Source: JACKAQ01 sp965227145 (GTDB lineage: Bacteria > Calditrichota > Calditrichia > RBG-13-44-9 > J075). Taken from it: a stretch of DNA of 64,000 bases. Below, one piece after another: positions 1 to 8,654 of the stretch. Under the pieces are notes generated by a model. It was not told the DNA's origin. It did no database searches and worked only from the letters and a program-made list of their open reading frames with translations. Where the stretch lies: the NCBI GenBank assembly GCA_965227145.1, contig OZ245730.1, forward strand, positions 3,100,001-3,164,000, in the 5' to 3' direction. How positions within the stretch are numbered: the first letter of the stretch is position 1; each line of letters starts with the position of its first letter. Position numbers and translations under genes: made by a program.

Positions 1-38
1 AGAAATTAAATTCATTAATCACTAAGGAGTTGTTTCAA

Positions 39-1397
39 ATGGCAATCACCAAAGATTTAAGTCTTGTTGCAGTTGAGATCCGCAAATGGGATCTTGAAAC
101 GAACAAGATCGGTATTACCAGTTTTTTCGTAATGGATAATCAGGAAAAATCACTCGAATTTATCGTTAACATCATGCAACCCCCGGAAATGGTTGAAGAA
201 TTTTTAGGGAAATTGCGTTACGAAGCAGAGCTTAAGCTGAAATCCGAAAACGGTACAGATGAATTTTCCATTAATTTTGAAAACGAGACGTTTCTGCGTC
301 AAAAAGTATATAACTATTTCAAACGAATTACATCGGAACTGAATAGTACCAAGCGTAAAAAAGGTCAACCACGAATGATCTTTACGACGCATATGGATAT
401 TTACAACGAAACGCAGGACATCACATTTCTGCAGCAACGCCTCCAGTTTTACGTTGTGCTAAACTGGTCTCGGAAATATTACGAACGTGAAGAATTTAAA
501 AAAGCAGTCGAGCCATTGCGAAAACTGATCAAGATAAATCCCGGTTATGGTCCGGGCTATCAAATGCTGGCACGATCACTCAAAAAAATTCGAAAATACG
601 ACGAAGCCATGCGCTATTACGAGCGTTATGCGGAAGTTGAAAACACAACCGAAGCGTGGCTTGATTTGGCAAAATCGTATCGCAAAGGCAAGGTATTTGA
701 CAAATCCGAAGCCATTTACAATCGTATTTTAGCCGACGACCCGAAAAATCCCGATGCACGGATCGGCATTGCCCAAATCCGTTATGCCACACAGGATCAG
801 GAGTATATCAAATTACTGGATGAAATATTCAAAGATTCGCCGGACTGGACCCGCAGTTGGTTGAAAGAAGAATTTAATTTCCGGATTTATACCAATGACA
901 AAATGGGTTTATCACCCAATCAGGCTGCGAAATTTATGGGTTATGACAAAATCTTTGATCTGACCCAGCGGGCATTTCGCAACGAGATTCCGTCACATTT
1001 TAATCCGTCCAGAGCACGACTGAGCTTTTTTAAAGAAGAGTTGGAAAACTGGGCGCAAATGATGAATCGCTTCAACTGCCTGCCCGGCGAAGTCAAATTG
1101 TATCCGGACAGAATTCATGCGGAAGATGCCGAAATGGATGAAGCAGAAGCCGCACCGTCGCAAAATACGTCTTCTAACAATGATTCCGGCAGTAAAAACT
1201 CAACCAAAGTTGAGGAAATACTGACCCAGCTTCGGGCGCGAAAAGCCCAGCGATTGGCAGAAGCCAGCGGCAATCCGCAACCGCGCAAAAATCAACCGGT
1301 TAATCTCACTCACCAAAAGCCAGCTAAACCGCAGGCGGTGGAAGTTGAAGAAACACCGGCAAAACGCAAACGGGGACGTCCCCGTAAAACGGATTGA
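39..1397 (+). CDS. TPR protein with putative HTH and AT-hook-like tail
   Basis: The 452-residue protein starts at the ATG at 39, which has AAGGAG nine bases upstream; a TTG at 30 is less likely because it lies inside that spacing. Residues about 145-260 form tetratricopeptide-like helical pairs (YYEREEFKKAVEPLRKL, KYDEAMRYYERYAE). Residues about 288-338 (LSPNQAAKFMGY then SFFKEELENW) resemble the excisionase/MerR-type helix-turn-helix that reads a short DNA site. The C-terminus is basic and ends in KRKRGRPRKTD, an AT-hook core. There is no signal peptide, so it is probably cytoplasmic. The combination suggests a DNA-associated or regulatory scaffold, but no named family was recognised. It converges with the Wzi-like gene on a shared terminator. 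Confidence 0.75.
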   Translation: MAITKDLSLVAVEIRKWDLETNKIGITSFFVMDNQEKSLEFIVNIMQPPEMVEEFLGKLRYEAELKLKSENGTDEFSINFENETFLRQKVYNYFKRITSELNSTKRKKGQPRMIFTTHMDIYNETQDITFLQQRLQFYVVLNWSRKYYEREEFKKAVEPLRKLIKINPGYGPGYQMLARSLKKIRKYDEAMRYYERYAEVENTTEAWLDLAKSYRKGKVFDKSEAIYNRILADDPKNPDARIGIAQIRYATQDQEYIKLLDEIFKDSPDWTRSWLKEEFNFRIYTNDKMGLSPNQAAKFMGYDKIFDLTQRAFRNEIPSHFNPSRARLSFFKEELENWAQMMNRFNCLPGEVKLYPDRIHAEDAEMDEAEAAPSQNTSSNNDSGSKNSTKVEEILTQLRARKAQRLAEASGNPQPRKNQPVNLTHQKPAKPQAVEVEETPAKRKRGRPRKTD

Positions 1398-1493
1398 TTG
1401 ATCGAAAGTAATAAAAACGTTGTCTGATAAACCAGTTCGTAACGTTCGAATGGGTTTCTTTTTGGGTTGAAGGAAATGTTCAGGCAGCAAAAC

Positions 1494-1526
1494 AAAAAGG
1501 TCTGCACAATTGTGCAGACCTTTTTT
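1494..1526. terminator. Bidirectional intrinsic terminator
   Basis: A perfect inverted repeat (GGTCTGCACAA and its complement, 1499-1520) is flanked by five A on the left and six T on the right. It therefore has a U-tract in both directions. It separates the convergent TPR gene and Wzi-like gene and can stop both. Confidence 0.9.
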
Positions 1527-1551
1527 GATGAATGGCTTTTTATATCCGAAA

Positions 1552-3156
1552 CTATCGCCAGAGCTTTTCCCATTCCCAACCGGCGGCAATGCGCAACTGC
1601 ATATCGGATGTTGCCTGCCCCTCAAAATGCTGGAAATTGGAAATATCTGAGTAAGTCAAATCAAACCGCAAATATGCCAGGTGATGCGGTTTGTAAAACG
1701 CCCGAACACCGCTTTGCCAATTCCGCTCGACAATCCCGAACGGAAACGGTTCATCATAGCCTTCTTCCGGCGTAAAATTCAGAAAATCTTCGTTAAACAC
1801 ACCGGCAACACTCCCCTCCCCCTGTTTGGTAAATCGGGTGAAACCGGTGAGTTGCAGCTCCGGTTTCAGCCAGTAATCCAGATCCAGCGCGAGTTGCCAG
1901 AAATTATTGCCCAGATAGTGCCCGATTTCCTCGTTGCGATGCAGGTATTTGCCAAACGGCGGCGCAGCGACGTTATACGTGCGGTTCCGCACCTGTGTGT
2001 ACGACAGATGCAATTTGCTGCCGGAAAATCCCGCCGGATTAGCCCATTGAAATCCGAGCAGCAGCCCCAGTTCCGCAGGCTCAAGATCGCCGGGCGCCTC
2101 GTTATCCACCTGATAATCATCAATCAACAATTCGCCGTAGATGTTCATTTGCGGGAAAACATACAGATCCCAGTCGATGGTATAGAGCACGTTGGCGTTG
2201 GTTCCGCCGACTTCCTGATTCAAATTGTAGAGATAATAAAAGGACAGCGGATTGACAAATCCCATCTCCCAGGAACGGTTTTCGCCGCCATACAACGCAA
2301 CTTCGGAGATGCCGATGTAAATGCGATTGCGAAGGTTCAGGCGCAAACTGTGTCCGTTGAGATAGCGGTTGGCGATATAACTGCGGTCATCGATGATCCG
2401 CTGGCGATCCAGCTGCATCCCCCAAAACGAAAATTGCAGCACAGATTTACCGAATTTGAGATGATACATATCAAACGGACGGCTATTGGCGGAGAACAGC
2501 AATTGGGCATCCCGTCCGGGACCGGACTGCAGCCAGTCCCGCCCGACTTTGATGCTCAGCCAATCCTGCCGGTATTGCAAATAACCTTGCTCCATATAGC
2601 CGTATAAATTACGGTATTCCTTGCCAATATAGGTCGATGGCGCATCGCTGAAGACCCGGAGATTGCTGTAAAATGTAAACGATTGGTTGAGATTGCCCAT
2701 CACTGTTGCATGGGCATCGTATTCGGTTTGGGTATCGGTATCGCGGGAATCTTGCAGATAAAGTTCACCAAAAAATCCCGGTTTTATTGCTGTTGAGCGA
2801 TCGGGTATTTCCAACGGCAGTTTCAGGACACCCATTGCAGTGTTAAATAATTCGCGCCAGTCGCCCAAACGTGCCAACTGGGCAATTTCCGGGCTGAATT
2901 CCCGATAGAGCAAACGGATGATCGATCGGTCTTTTGCGGAAAGCTGCTGCTGCCAACCGATGTTTAGCAGTTCCCGGGCAATGGCGTCCCGTTCCAGCGG
3001 TCGCTGGTTGACATCGATACCGGGCAAATACCCGGCAACTTTAAGATAATCGATATAATCATTTGCCCAATGATACGGCGGCAGGGTTTCCTGTCCAAAT
3101 AACGTCACTGAACTGAAGATAAGCAGAAATAATATGTTGCGAAAACGTTGAATCAT
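1552..3156 (-). CDS. Wzi-like capsule assembly outer-membrane protein
   Basis: The 534-residue protein carries a signal peptide (MIQRFRNILFLLIFSSVTLFG, likely cut before QE). Its body has the alternating short beta-strand pattern of an outer-membrane barrel. The stretch WLSIKVGRDWLQSGPG followed by RPFDMYHLKF is typical of the capsule assembly protein Wzi family, which tethers or organises surface polysaccharide. I choose the ATG at 3156 because GAGG lies just upstream; the longer frame would start at a TTG. The gene lies beside the polyprenyl sugar transferase, which fits a role at the export end of the polysaccharide pathway. The call rests on general sequence pattern, so the family is likely but the ligand is unknown. 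Confidence 0.75.
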   Translation of the reverse strand: MIQRFRNILFLLIFSSVTLFGQETLPPYHWANDYIDYLKVAGYLPGIDVNQRPLERDAIARELLNIGWQQQLSAKDRSIIRLLYREFSPEIAQLARLGDWRELFNTAMGVLKLPLEIPDRSTAIKPGFFGELYLQDSRDTDTQTEYDAHATVMGNLNQSFTFYSNLRVFSDAPSTYIGKEYRNLYGYMEQGYLQYRQDWLSIKVGRDWLQSGPGRDAQLLFSANSRPFDMYHLKFGKSVLQFSFWGMQLDRQRIIDDRSYIANRYLNGHSLRLNLRNRIYIGISEVALYGGENRSWEMGFVNPLSFYYLYNLNQEVGGTNANVLYTIDWDLYVFPQMNIYGELLIDDYQVDNEAPGDLEPAELGLLLGFQWANPAGFSGSKLHLSYTQVRNRTYNVAAPPFGKYLHRNEEIGHYLGNNFWQLALDLDYWLKPELQLTGFTRFTKQGEGSVAGVFNEDFLNFTPEEGYDEPFPFGIVERNWQSGVRAFYKPHHLAYLRFDLTYSDISNFQHFEGQATSDMQLRIAAGWEWEKLWR

Positions 3157-3305
3157 GGATCGCCTCAACTGTTGATTTTGTCAGACAGAATCTAATTTTA
3201 CGGGTTAACGGATGCAATAAAAAAGGAAAGCGGTTAGGTTTTTGGGAGTGAAATAAACTGGGAAATTAGCCAAATGCCGTGTAGGAATCGCATATATACG
3301 ATCCC

Positions 3306-3343
3306 TACAAAAAAAGGGAACACAAAACTGTGCTCCCTTTTCT
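3306..3343 (-). terminator. Intrinsic terminator of the sugar transferase gene
   Basis: AAAAGGGAaCACA and TGTGcTCCCTTTT pair with one mismatch around a short AAAC loop. Read on the minus strand, the stem is followed by a U-tract. It lies just after the stop of the gene at 3370. Confidence 0.85.
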
Positions 3344-3369
3344 TATATCAAATATGTTACATCATCGAA

Positions 3370-4794
3370 TCAATAGGCGCCTTTGCCGAGGAAAGCCACC
3401 GGAATCGTTTCAAACAGGATTTCCATATCAAAGAAAATGGACTGGTTTTCGATATAATAGAGATCCAGCAAACACATTTCCTCGAACGAGAGATTACTTC
3501 TGCCGGAAATTTGCCACAGTCCGGTGATACCCGGCTTGGTGTTCCCGCGCTTGGCATACCAATCGTAATTCACTTTGCCATTTTTGATTTTGTTAAAATC
3601 ATTGATCGGCAAGGGACGCGGTCCAACGATGCTCATATCCCCTTGTAATACATTAATAAACTGGGGAATTTCATCCAGGCTGTATTTGCGGAGGAATTTG
3701 CCGACCGGCGTTACCCGGGGATCATCCTTCATTTTGAACAATGCGCCGTTGGTTTCGTTATTTGCCCAGATTTTATCTTTCATGTCATCAGCATTATCAT
3801 ACATGGTGCGGAATTTATAGAACCAGAATTCCGGGCCGCCTTTATACAGCGAACGTCTTTGTTTGAAAAAAACAGGACCTTTTGAAGTTAAGCGGATCAT
3901 CGCTGCAATAATGGCACCGGCCGGAATGAGTAAAATACTGGCAAAAGCCAGAATAATTAAATCGAAGACCCGCTTCAGTCGGGACTGCCACACCGGCACC
4001 CGCAAACGCCGGCTGTCCGTGGATAGCGGCACGCCGGTAACATCTTTTACCTTGATCTGGTTCATCAGTTTTTTAACATCCGGCGACACCATTTTAACCG
4101 CAACCCCAAAATGTTCGCAGGCTTTGCGGATCGGTTCGTATTTCTTTTCCAGCATGGAATCGCTGACAATAAACACTTTGTCGATGCCGTGTTCCGGGAT
4201 AATCGTGTCCACATCGTGGTATTTACCGATAATATACGGCGCAATTTCGGGATGGTGATGGGGCGTGCCGTTGGCGATAAACCCGCGCAAATCGTAATAA
4301 TCACCGTATGCATCCGTCAGGATTTCGGTAAAGCGCAGGGCAGACAGATCAGTGCCAACCACCAGTATCCGCTGATTGCCAAATCCCTTATTAAACAGGC
4401 GCAGGTTGATTTTGTGCATCAGGGTGTGCATGACTTCCAGAATGATGTATTGGGACATCAGAAAGATAATTACCACGCCTCGGGAAAACTCATGTCCCTT
4501 GATCAAGAACAGATAGGACATCGTGAGCAGACCGAGGTAGTAGGTCATTATTTTGAGGTGCTGTTTCTGATGCAAAATCGGGCTGCTGTAAACACTCCGG
4601 TAAAGCCCGAGGATAGCGGCCAGCGGGAAAAAGATCAGGTTGACAAATAGCCAGGGCTCAAAATATCTGGCTAAGGGTTCATCCAATTCCGGGAAACGAA
4701 GATACAGCGCCAGCCGGAAAGCAGCGTTGATCATGATGAAATCGCCAATCATGACGAGCATCGTATAGACGAATCGCCAATTCCGTTTTAGCAT
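3370..4794 (-). CDS. Polyprenyl-phosphate glycosyl-1-phosphate transferase
   Basis: This 474-residue membrane enzyme transfers a sugar-1-phosphate from a nucleotide sugar to undecaprenyl phosphate, the first committed step of polysaccharide assembly. The N-terminal half has about four hydrophobic segments and a CoA-binding-like sensor region with QRILVVGTDLSALRF. The catalytic PglC-like domain starts with KRVFDLIILAFASILLIP. It contains FFKQRRSLYKGGPEFWFYKF, then LDEIPQFINVLQGDMSIVGP and KPGITGLWQISGR, all hallmarks of the WbaP/WcaJ/PssY group. Full length. Which sugar it uses cannot be read from the sequence. AGGA about eight bases upstream supports the ATG at 4794. It is a single-gene unit with its own terminator. 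Confidence 0.93.
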   Translation of the reverse strand: MLKRNWRFVYTMLVMIGDFIMINAAFRLALYLRFPELDEPLARYFEPWLFVNLIFFPLAAILGLYRSVYSSPILHQKQHLKIMTYYLGLLTMSYLFLIKGHEFSRGVVIIFLMSQYIILEVMHTLMHKINLRLFNKGFGNQRILVVGTDLSALRFTEILTDAYGDYYDLRGFIANGTPHHHPEIAPYIIGKYHDVDTIIPEHGIDKVFIVSDSMLEKKYEPIRKACEHFGVAVKMVSPDVKKLMNQIKVKDVTGVPLSTDSRRLRVPVWQSRLKRVFDLIILAFASILLIPAGAIIAAMIRLTSKGPVFFKQRRSLYKGGPEFWFYKFRTMYDNADDMKDKIWANNETNGALFKMKDDPRVTPVGKFLRKYSLDEIPQFINVLQGDMSIVGPRPLPINDFNKIKNGKVNYDWYAKRGNTKPGITGLWQISGRSNLSFEEMCLLDLYYIENQSIFFDMEILFETIPVAFLGKGAY

Positions 4795-5017
4795 GAGGTT
4801 AATCCTGTTTCAGTAAAGATTGTTGAATTTAGATTACAGACACTATTTTCGGCAGTTAAACTGCGGACTTTAATGATTGAAAATATTTGTATTTTCGCGC
4901 CGCTTATTAAACTTTTTTTGCAACAGAGGCGCAAGGGCTCACAGAGAAAGGTTCATGAAGCCCGTGTTAATTATACTGCAATTGGTCATTACCATTATTT
5001 ACATCAATATTAAACCA

Positions 5018-5061
5018 GATTCCTGCTCCGAAGGAGCGCCTTTGGCGCGGATGCAGGAATC
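5018..5061. repeat. Nested hairpin element
   Basis: Outer arms GATTCCTGC and GCAGGAATC enclose an inner GCGCC-TTT-GGCGC hairpin. A related arrangement of the same words occurs at 50218-50310, so this is probably a dispersed element. Confidence 0.6.
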
Positions 5062-5943
5062 TCCTGCTCAAAAAGTTATTTAGTGCAATCTCTCAGGTCT
5101 TCCGTGATGCTGCGGCTAAAATGCAAAACATCAGTTGTTAAAAAACAAGCCGACAGTATAACACATTAACCTTATATTGCGCAATTTCTTTTTAAATGCT
5201 AATGTTACCGGTCATTTGTGCTGACAGGATAACAGGATTTACCGGATCGTAAGTGCAGATACAAATTTAATTGGTTCTCTGACAATTTTTGTGGAATAAG
5301 TTCTGTTACTGCGCCAGCCTGAGCCCTTCGGTAAGCTCAGGATAAACTGCGTCGAAGGTCGTCATTCGATAAAAAACAGAGGCTTTCCCGCAAAGCGGGA
5401 CTCAGCATGACAGAATATGCATGTTTTAGCTGACTTCCACACTATTTGTCAAAGAACGATTAAATTAATATTTTCAATGTAAGGCTGAGGGAATCGAAGG
5501 ACAATTCATAATGATAGCGGCTTCGACTTCGCTCAGCCTGACAAGATTTACATTTTAATTAGCAAATTATGGTAGTGTCACTATTTAATTGATATTTCAA
5601 CATACAGATGCTTCGTCTCCCGGCTTTCCGGGAAAGAATCTCGTCTTTATGGTGTATCAAATCACTCAATATCTACCACTACCCAAATTATTTCTGTCAA
5701 GGCACTTATGATGTTTATCAAATTGAGTCTTGTCATTTCCGAATCAACCAAAAACCGTGATATTTTGATGATACAATCAACAATTTATTTTCTTGATCAT
5801 CATGCATATCCTGTCAAACAAACCACTTCCATGTTTTGATTTGCGACTCAAAATACATCATTATATAGGTGCATTTGTGACTGGCTTAACAGATCGGCAA
5901 AATTCATTATATATTCCCATTTTTGTTGATATTCTTCCGTAAA

Positions 5944-5973
5944 TAAAAATCCCCGCCATGAATATGACGGGGC
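5944..5973 (-). terminator. Putative terminator downstream of fcl
   Basis: On the minus strand CCCCGTCA, a loop and TGGCGGGG form an imperfect stem followed by ATTTTTAT. It lies about 320 bases past the fcl stop, so it may end read-through transcripts from that gene. Confidence 0.55.
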
Positions 5974-6032
5974 TGGAAAGAACATCCCCCCTGCGCTGCC
6001 ATTAAGTTAAGGATCAAAGTGGGCAGTTTTGT

Positions 6033-6125
6033 CACCCTGAGCTAAGTGTCACCCTGAGCACAGTGTCACCCTGAGCGCAGTCGAAGGGTCGATGGGTCGA
6101 TGGGTCGATGGGTCGATGGGTAATT
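6033..6125. repeat. GTCACCCTGAGC repeats and TCGATGGG tandem run
   Basis: Three near-copies of GTCACCCTGAGC(A/G)CAGT are followed by four to five copies of the octamer TCGATGGG. The first motif is the reverse complement of the units at 8.4 kb. Confidence 0.8.
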
Positions 6126-6293
6126 TTGCCGTGCATATATCATGGTTCGACTTCGCTCACCATGACAGGTTGTGCTTAACTTAATGGCAGCATTTCAAAG
6201 GAGGGGATGTCTGATTTCCCCCTTCGAAGGGGGATTAAGGGGGATGTTATCCTGCGGAACGCATATACGCGTTCTCTGCAAATGTTATGTATC

Positions 6294-7223
6294 TTACGGC
6301 TGCTGGGCCAGATACCATTGATAGGTTTGGGTAATGCCATCCCGTAAAGAGATACCGGCTTTCCACCCCAAACCATTCAGTTTGGAGACATCCAGCAGTT
6401 TGCGGGGCGTGCCGTCCGGTTTGGATGTGTCAAACGTTAGTTCACCGCTAAAACCAACGATATCCTTAATCAGCAGCGCCAGGTCTTTTATTGCGATATC
6501 CTCACCCACCCCGATATTGACAATCTCGCTATCTGCATAGTGCTGCATCAGATACACACAGGCATCCGCCAGATCATCCGCATGCAGGAATTCCCGTTTG
6601 GGTGAACCAGTCCCCCAGATTTCCACGGACGGTTTTCCGGCAAGTTTGGCTTCATGAAACTTGCGGATCAGCGCCGGCAGGACGTGGGAACTTTGCAGAT
6701 CGAAATTATCGTTGGATCCATACAAATTGGTGGGCATCACCGAAATAAATGATGTGCCATACTGGCGATTAAAGGACTGGCAGGTTTTGATCCCGGCAAT
6801 CTTGGCGATAGCGTAAGGCTCGTTGGTCGGTTCCAGCTTGCCGTCCAGCAAATGTTCTTCCTTCATCGGTTGCGGGGCGAATTTGGGATAAATACAGGAG
6901 CTACCCAAAAACAGCAGCTTTTTCACCCCGTTCCGGTAGCTGTGATGAATAATATTGGACTGGATCATCAGGTTATCGTAGATAAAATCCGCCGGATAAT
7001 CGTTATTGGCCAAAATGCCGCCCACTTTGGCGGCAGCCAAAAATACGTATTCCGGCTGCTCTTTTTCAAAGAAAGCCGCAACGGCTGCCTGATTCCGTAG
7101 ATCAAGTTCTGCGGATCGTTTGAGCACCAGATTGTTAAATCCGTTTGATGCCAACCGCCGTGCTATGGCGGAGCCAACCAGACCGCGATGTCCGGCTATG
7201 TAGATTTTTGATGTTGTTTTCAT
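6294..7223 (-). CDS. fcl: GDP-L-fucose synthase
   Basis: The enzyme epimerises and reduces GDP-4-keto-6-deoxymannose to GDP-L-fucose with NADPH in the cytoplasm. The N-terminal Rossmann motif is GHRGLVGSAI. The catalytic region shows FLGSSCIYPK with the expected Ser-Cys pair, then the YAIAK active-site Tyr-Lys pair. LQSSHVLPALIRKF carries the conserved His, and WGTGSPKREFLHADDLADA is a family signature. At 309 residues it is full length. Its substrate comes from the product of gmd at 8.7-9.75 kb, which appears frameshifted. The two genes are separated here by a toxin-antitoxin pair and repeats rather than adjacent, as is more usual. Confidence 0.95.
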   Translation of the reverse strand: MKTTSKIYIAGHRGLVGSAIARRLASNGFNNLVLKRSAELDLRNQAAVAAFFEKEQPEYVFLAAAKVGGILANNDYPADFIYDNLMIQSNIIHHSYRNGVKKLLFLGSSCIYPKFAPQPMKEEHLLDGKLEPTNEPYAIAKIAGIKTCQSFNRQYGTSFISVMPTNLYGSNDNFDLQSSHVLPALIRKFHEAKLAGKPSVEIWGTGSPKREFLHADDLADACVYLMQHYADSEIVNIGVGEDIAIKDLALLIKDIVGFSGELTFDTSKPDGTPRKLLDVSKLNGLGWKAGISLRDGITQTYQWYLAQQP

Positions 7224-7711
7224 GTTGGGTGTATGGGTTAGTGGGTGAATGGGTTGATGGGTTATGGGTTGATGGGGAAACTGGGGGAAGTTCAGTCATT
7301 CCCGCAGGTTCCCCGATAAATAACTTCGGGGACCTGCTTTAGCGGAAATCCATCGCTATACAGTCAACATATCACCCCGCTGGGGTTTCTCATAAAAATA
7401 TGGGATAATTTTCTATAAACATGTAACTGCTCTGCAGTTATTTGCATTGAAGCCAAAACCCCGGAGGGGTAACATGTTTATATTCGGAAAATAAATGAAA
7501 CTATCCAAAACCCCGGAGGGGTGACATTTTATAATGGTTTTAATAAAAAATTTCCAAAGAACTTATCAGCCCTGCCATTTGATGAGGGATGTTGAGGACT
7601 GCCAGACATCAAACGAATCGGTAAAAGAGAAAGTTTTATAAAACACGTTCAATAGCTCGATAGCTGTATCTGCAGATGCTATTGGATGAGCCTGTCGAAG
7701 CCGGACTTTTT
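7224..7711. repeat. Gap with GGGTGAATGGGTTGATGG run and CCCCGGAGGGG elements
   Basis: No gene seen. Just upstream of fcl is a degenerate tandem of ATGGGTTGATGGG-like words (about 7225-7277). Two copies of AACCCCGGAGGGGT(A/G)ACAT lie at about 7458 and 7509, followed by AT-rich sequence. A related CACCCCGCTGGGGTTT lies near 7373. Confidence 0.7.
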
Positions 7712-7936
7712 TTACAATTGTTTCAGGAGACTGTCATAATCGGCGTGGGAACATACCCAGAACCAAGGGATGTAATCCGTTTTTATTACACCAACTGCCC
7801 GGTAATCCCTGCTTATTCGCACGGAATATACCGGCAGACTTGAATGAATTCTCTTAAATCGGAGTCCGGGATACCAGGGATCTTTACGGAATACAGCATA
7901 AGCTACTTTTGCCTGTTTTTTTATTTCTGCAGGCAA
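7712..7936 (-). CDS. ParE/RelE-like toxin, probably frameshifted at the N-terminus
   Basis: The readable part (LPAEIKKQAKVAYAVF, then RFKRIHSSLPVYSVRIS, YRAVGVI, WFWVCSHADYDSLL) matches the RelE/ParE-fold type II toxin pattern, usually an RNase or gyrase poison. Family members usually have 10-15 more residues before LPxEI. Here that stretch (KNYYD) is in frame back only to a TGA. The missing start (EIKGNIPIFEK) lies in another frame on the other side of a six-T run at 7947-7952. One extra base there would join them into a normal-length toxin overlapping or adjoining the antitoxin stop. Alternatively a TTG at 7936 starts a short product. It is downstream of its presumed antitoxin, in one operon. 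Confidence 0.6.
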   Translation of the reverse strand: MPAEIKKQAKVAYAVFRKDPWYPGLRFKRIHSSLPVYSVRISRDYRAVGVIKTDYIPWFWVCSHADYDSLLKQL

Positions 7937-7978
7937 ATCATAGTAATTTTTTCAAAAATCGGGATGTTGCCTTTGATC

Positions 7979-8200
7979 TCACAATTTGTCAATGTCCAGA
8001 TGGGTCGCATTACCCTGTTCATCTTCTTCCAACGCTTCCAAAGCCAGCTTAGCCAATGCGTCTTCAGATTCAGCAAACTTTTTATCCCACAGTTTTTCCG
8101 AATCAATTTCATCAAGTATCCAACGCGCTAATGCATTTTGTTCGATTTCCGGAAGCCGGGACATTTTTTTAAACGCTTTTTCCAATAAACGGGTCATCAT
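7979..8200 (-). CDS. Antitoxin of the adjacent toxin
   Basis: This 73-residue acidic, helical protein (LLEKAFKKMSRLPEIEQNAL, then FAESEDALAKLALEALEE) resembles small antitoxins that precede RelE/ParE-like toxins. The N-terminal LPEIEQN segment is typical of the group, and the C-terminal half would wrap the toxin. Two ATG codons stand in tandem at 8200 and 8197, with AGG about eight bases upstream. The order antitoxin-toxin and tight spacing support the pairing. Such modules often autoregulate, but no operator was identified. Confidence 0.65.
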   Translation of the reverse strand: MMTRLLEKAFKKMSRLPEIEQNALARWILDEIDSEKLWDKKFAESEDALAKLALEALEEDEQGNATHLDIDKL

Positions 8201-8284
8201 TTAATACCTGGCAGTTGTTATATGATCATAAATTAAATATAGTCGCAAACTGCATGTGTAGTCAATGGTCAATTTTATTGGCGG

Positions 8285-8652
8285 GTTGTGATCAGCTTTT
8301 AGCTTTTGGCTTTTAGCTTTTGGCTTTTGGCTTTTGGCTTTTGGCTTTTGGCAAGAAAACCCAGGGTTTACCTTCCGCCGCTTTGCCGCTTCGACCCTTC
8401 GACCCTTCGACTGCGCTCAGGGTGACACTGCGCTCAGGGTGACACTTGCTCAGGGTGACACTGCGCTCAGGGTGACACTTGCTCAGGGTGACACTTGCTC
8501 AGGGTGACAATCGCTCAGGGTGACACTGCGCTCAGGGTGACACTGCGCTCAGGACAAGCCTTTTACTTTTTCCCTTCGGCTTCGCTCAGGACGAGCCTTT
8601 TTACTTTTTACTTTTTCCCTTCGGCTTCGCTCAGGACGAGCCTTTTTACTTA
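8285..8652. repeat. Dense tandem repeats (TTTTGGC; GCTCAGGGTGACACT)
   Basis: Three blocks abut. About 8292-8352 is a TTTTGGC/TTTTAGC heptamer run. About 8395-8555 is eight or more copies of (CTGC)GCTCAGGGTGACACT, 15-19 bases each. About 8560-8650 has two copies of a unit holding CCCTTCGGCTTCGCTCAGGA followed by TTTTTACTTTTT. There are no unique spacers, so this is not a CRISPR array. It fills the gap between gmd and the antitoxin. Confidence 0.85.
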
Positions 8653-8654
8653 TT

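Larger units (their letters stand above)
4795..6293. other. Gene-poor 1.5 kb gap with dispersed short repeats
   Basis: No convincing gene was seen. The gap contains a hairpin at 5018-5061 (arms GATTCCTGC and GCAGGAATC around GCGCCTTTGGCGC). It has copies of the TTCGACTGCGCTCAGGGTGACA-type repeat near 5320-5410, 5520-5545 and 6033-6170. A tandem TCGATGGG run lies at about 6087-6120, and a CCCCCTTCGAAGGGGG palindrome near 6218. The open frame at 4877-5083 has no family resemblance and overlaps the hairpin. Confidence 0.7.

Noticed and set aside
1681..2607. A 308-residue plus-strand frame
   Set aside because: Antisense to the Wzi-like gene; arises from its GC-skewed codons.
4877..5083. A 68-residue plus-strand frame
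   Set aside because: Overlaps the nested hairpin, no ribosome site and no family resemblance.
8395..8555. Possible CRISPR array
   Set aside because: Units are 15-19 bases and contiguous, without unique spacers; no cas genes nearby.
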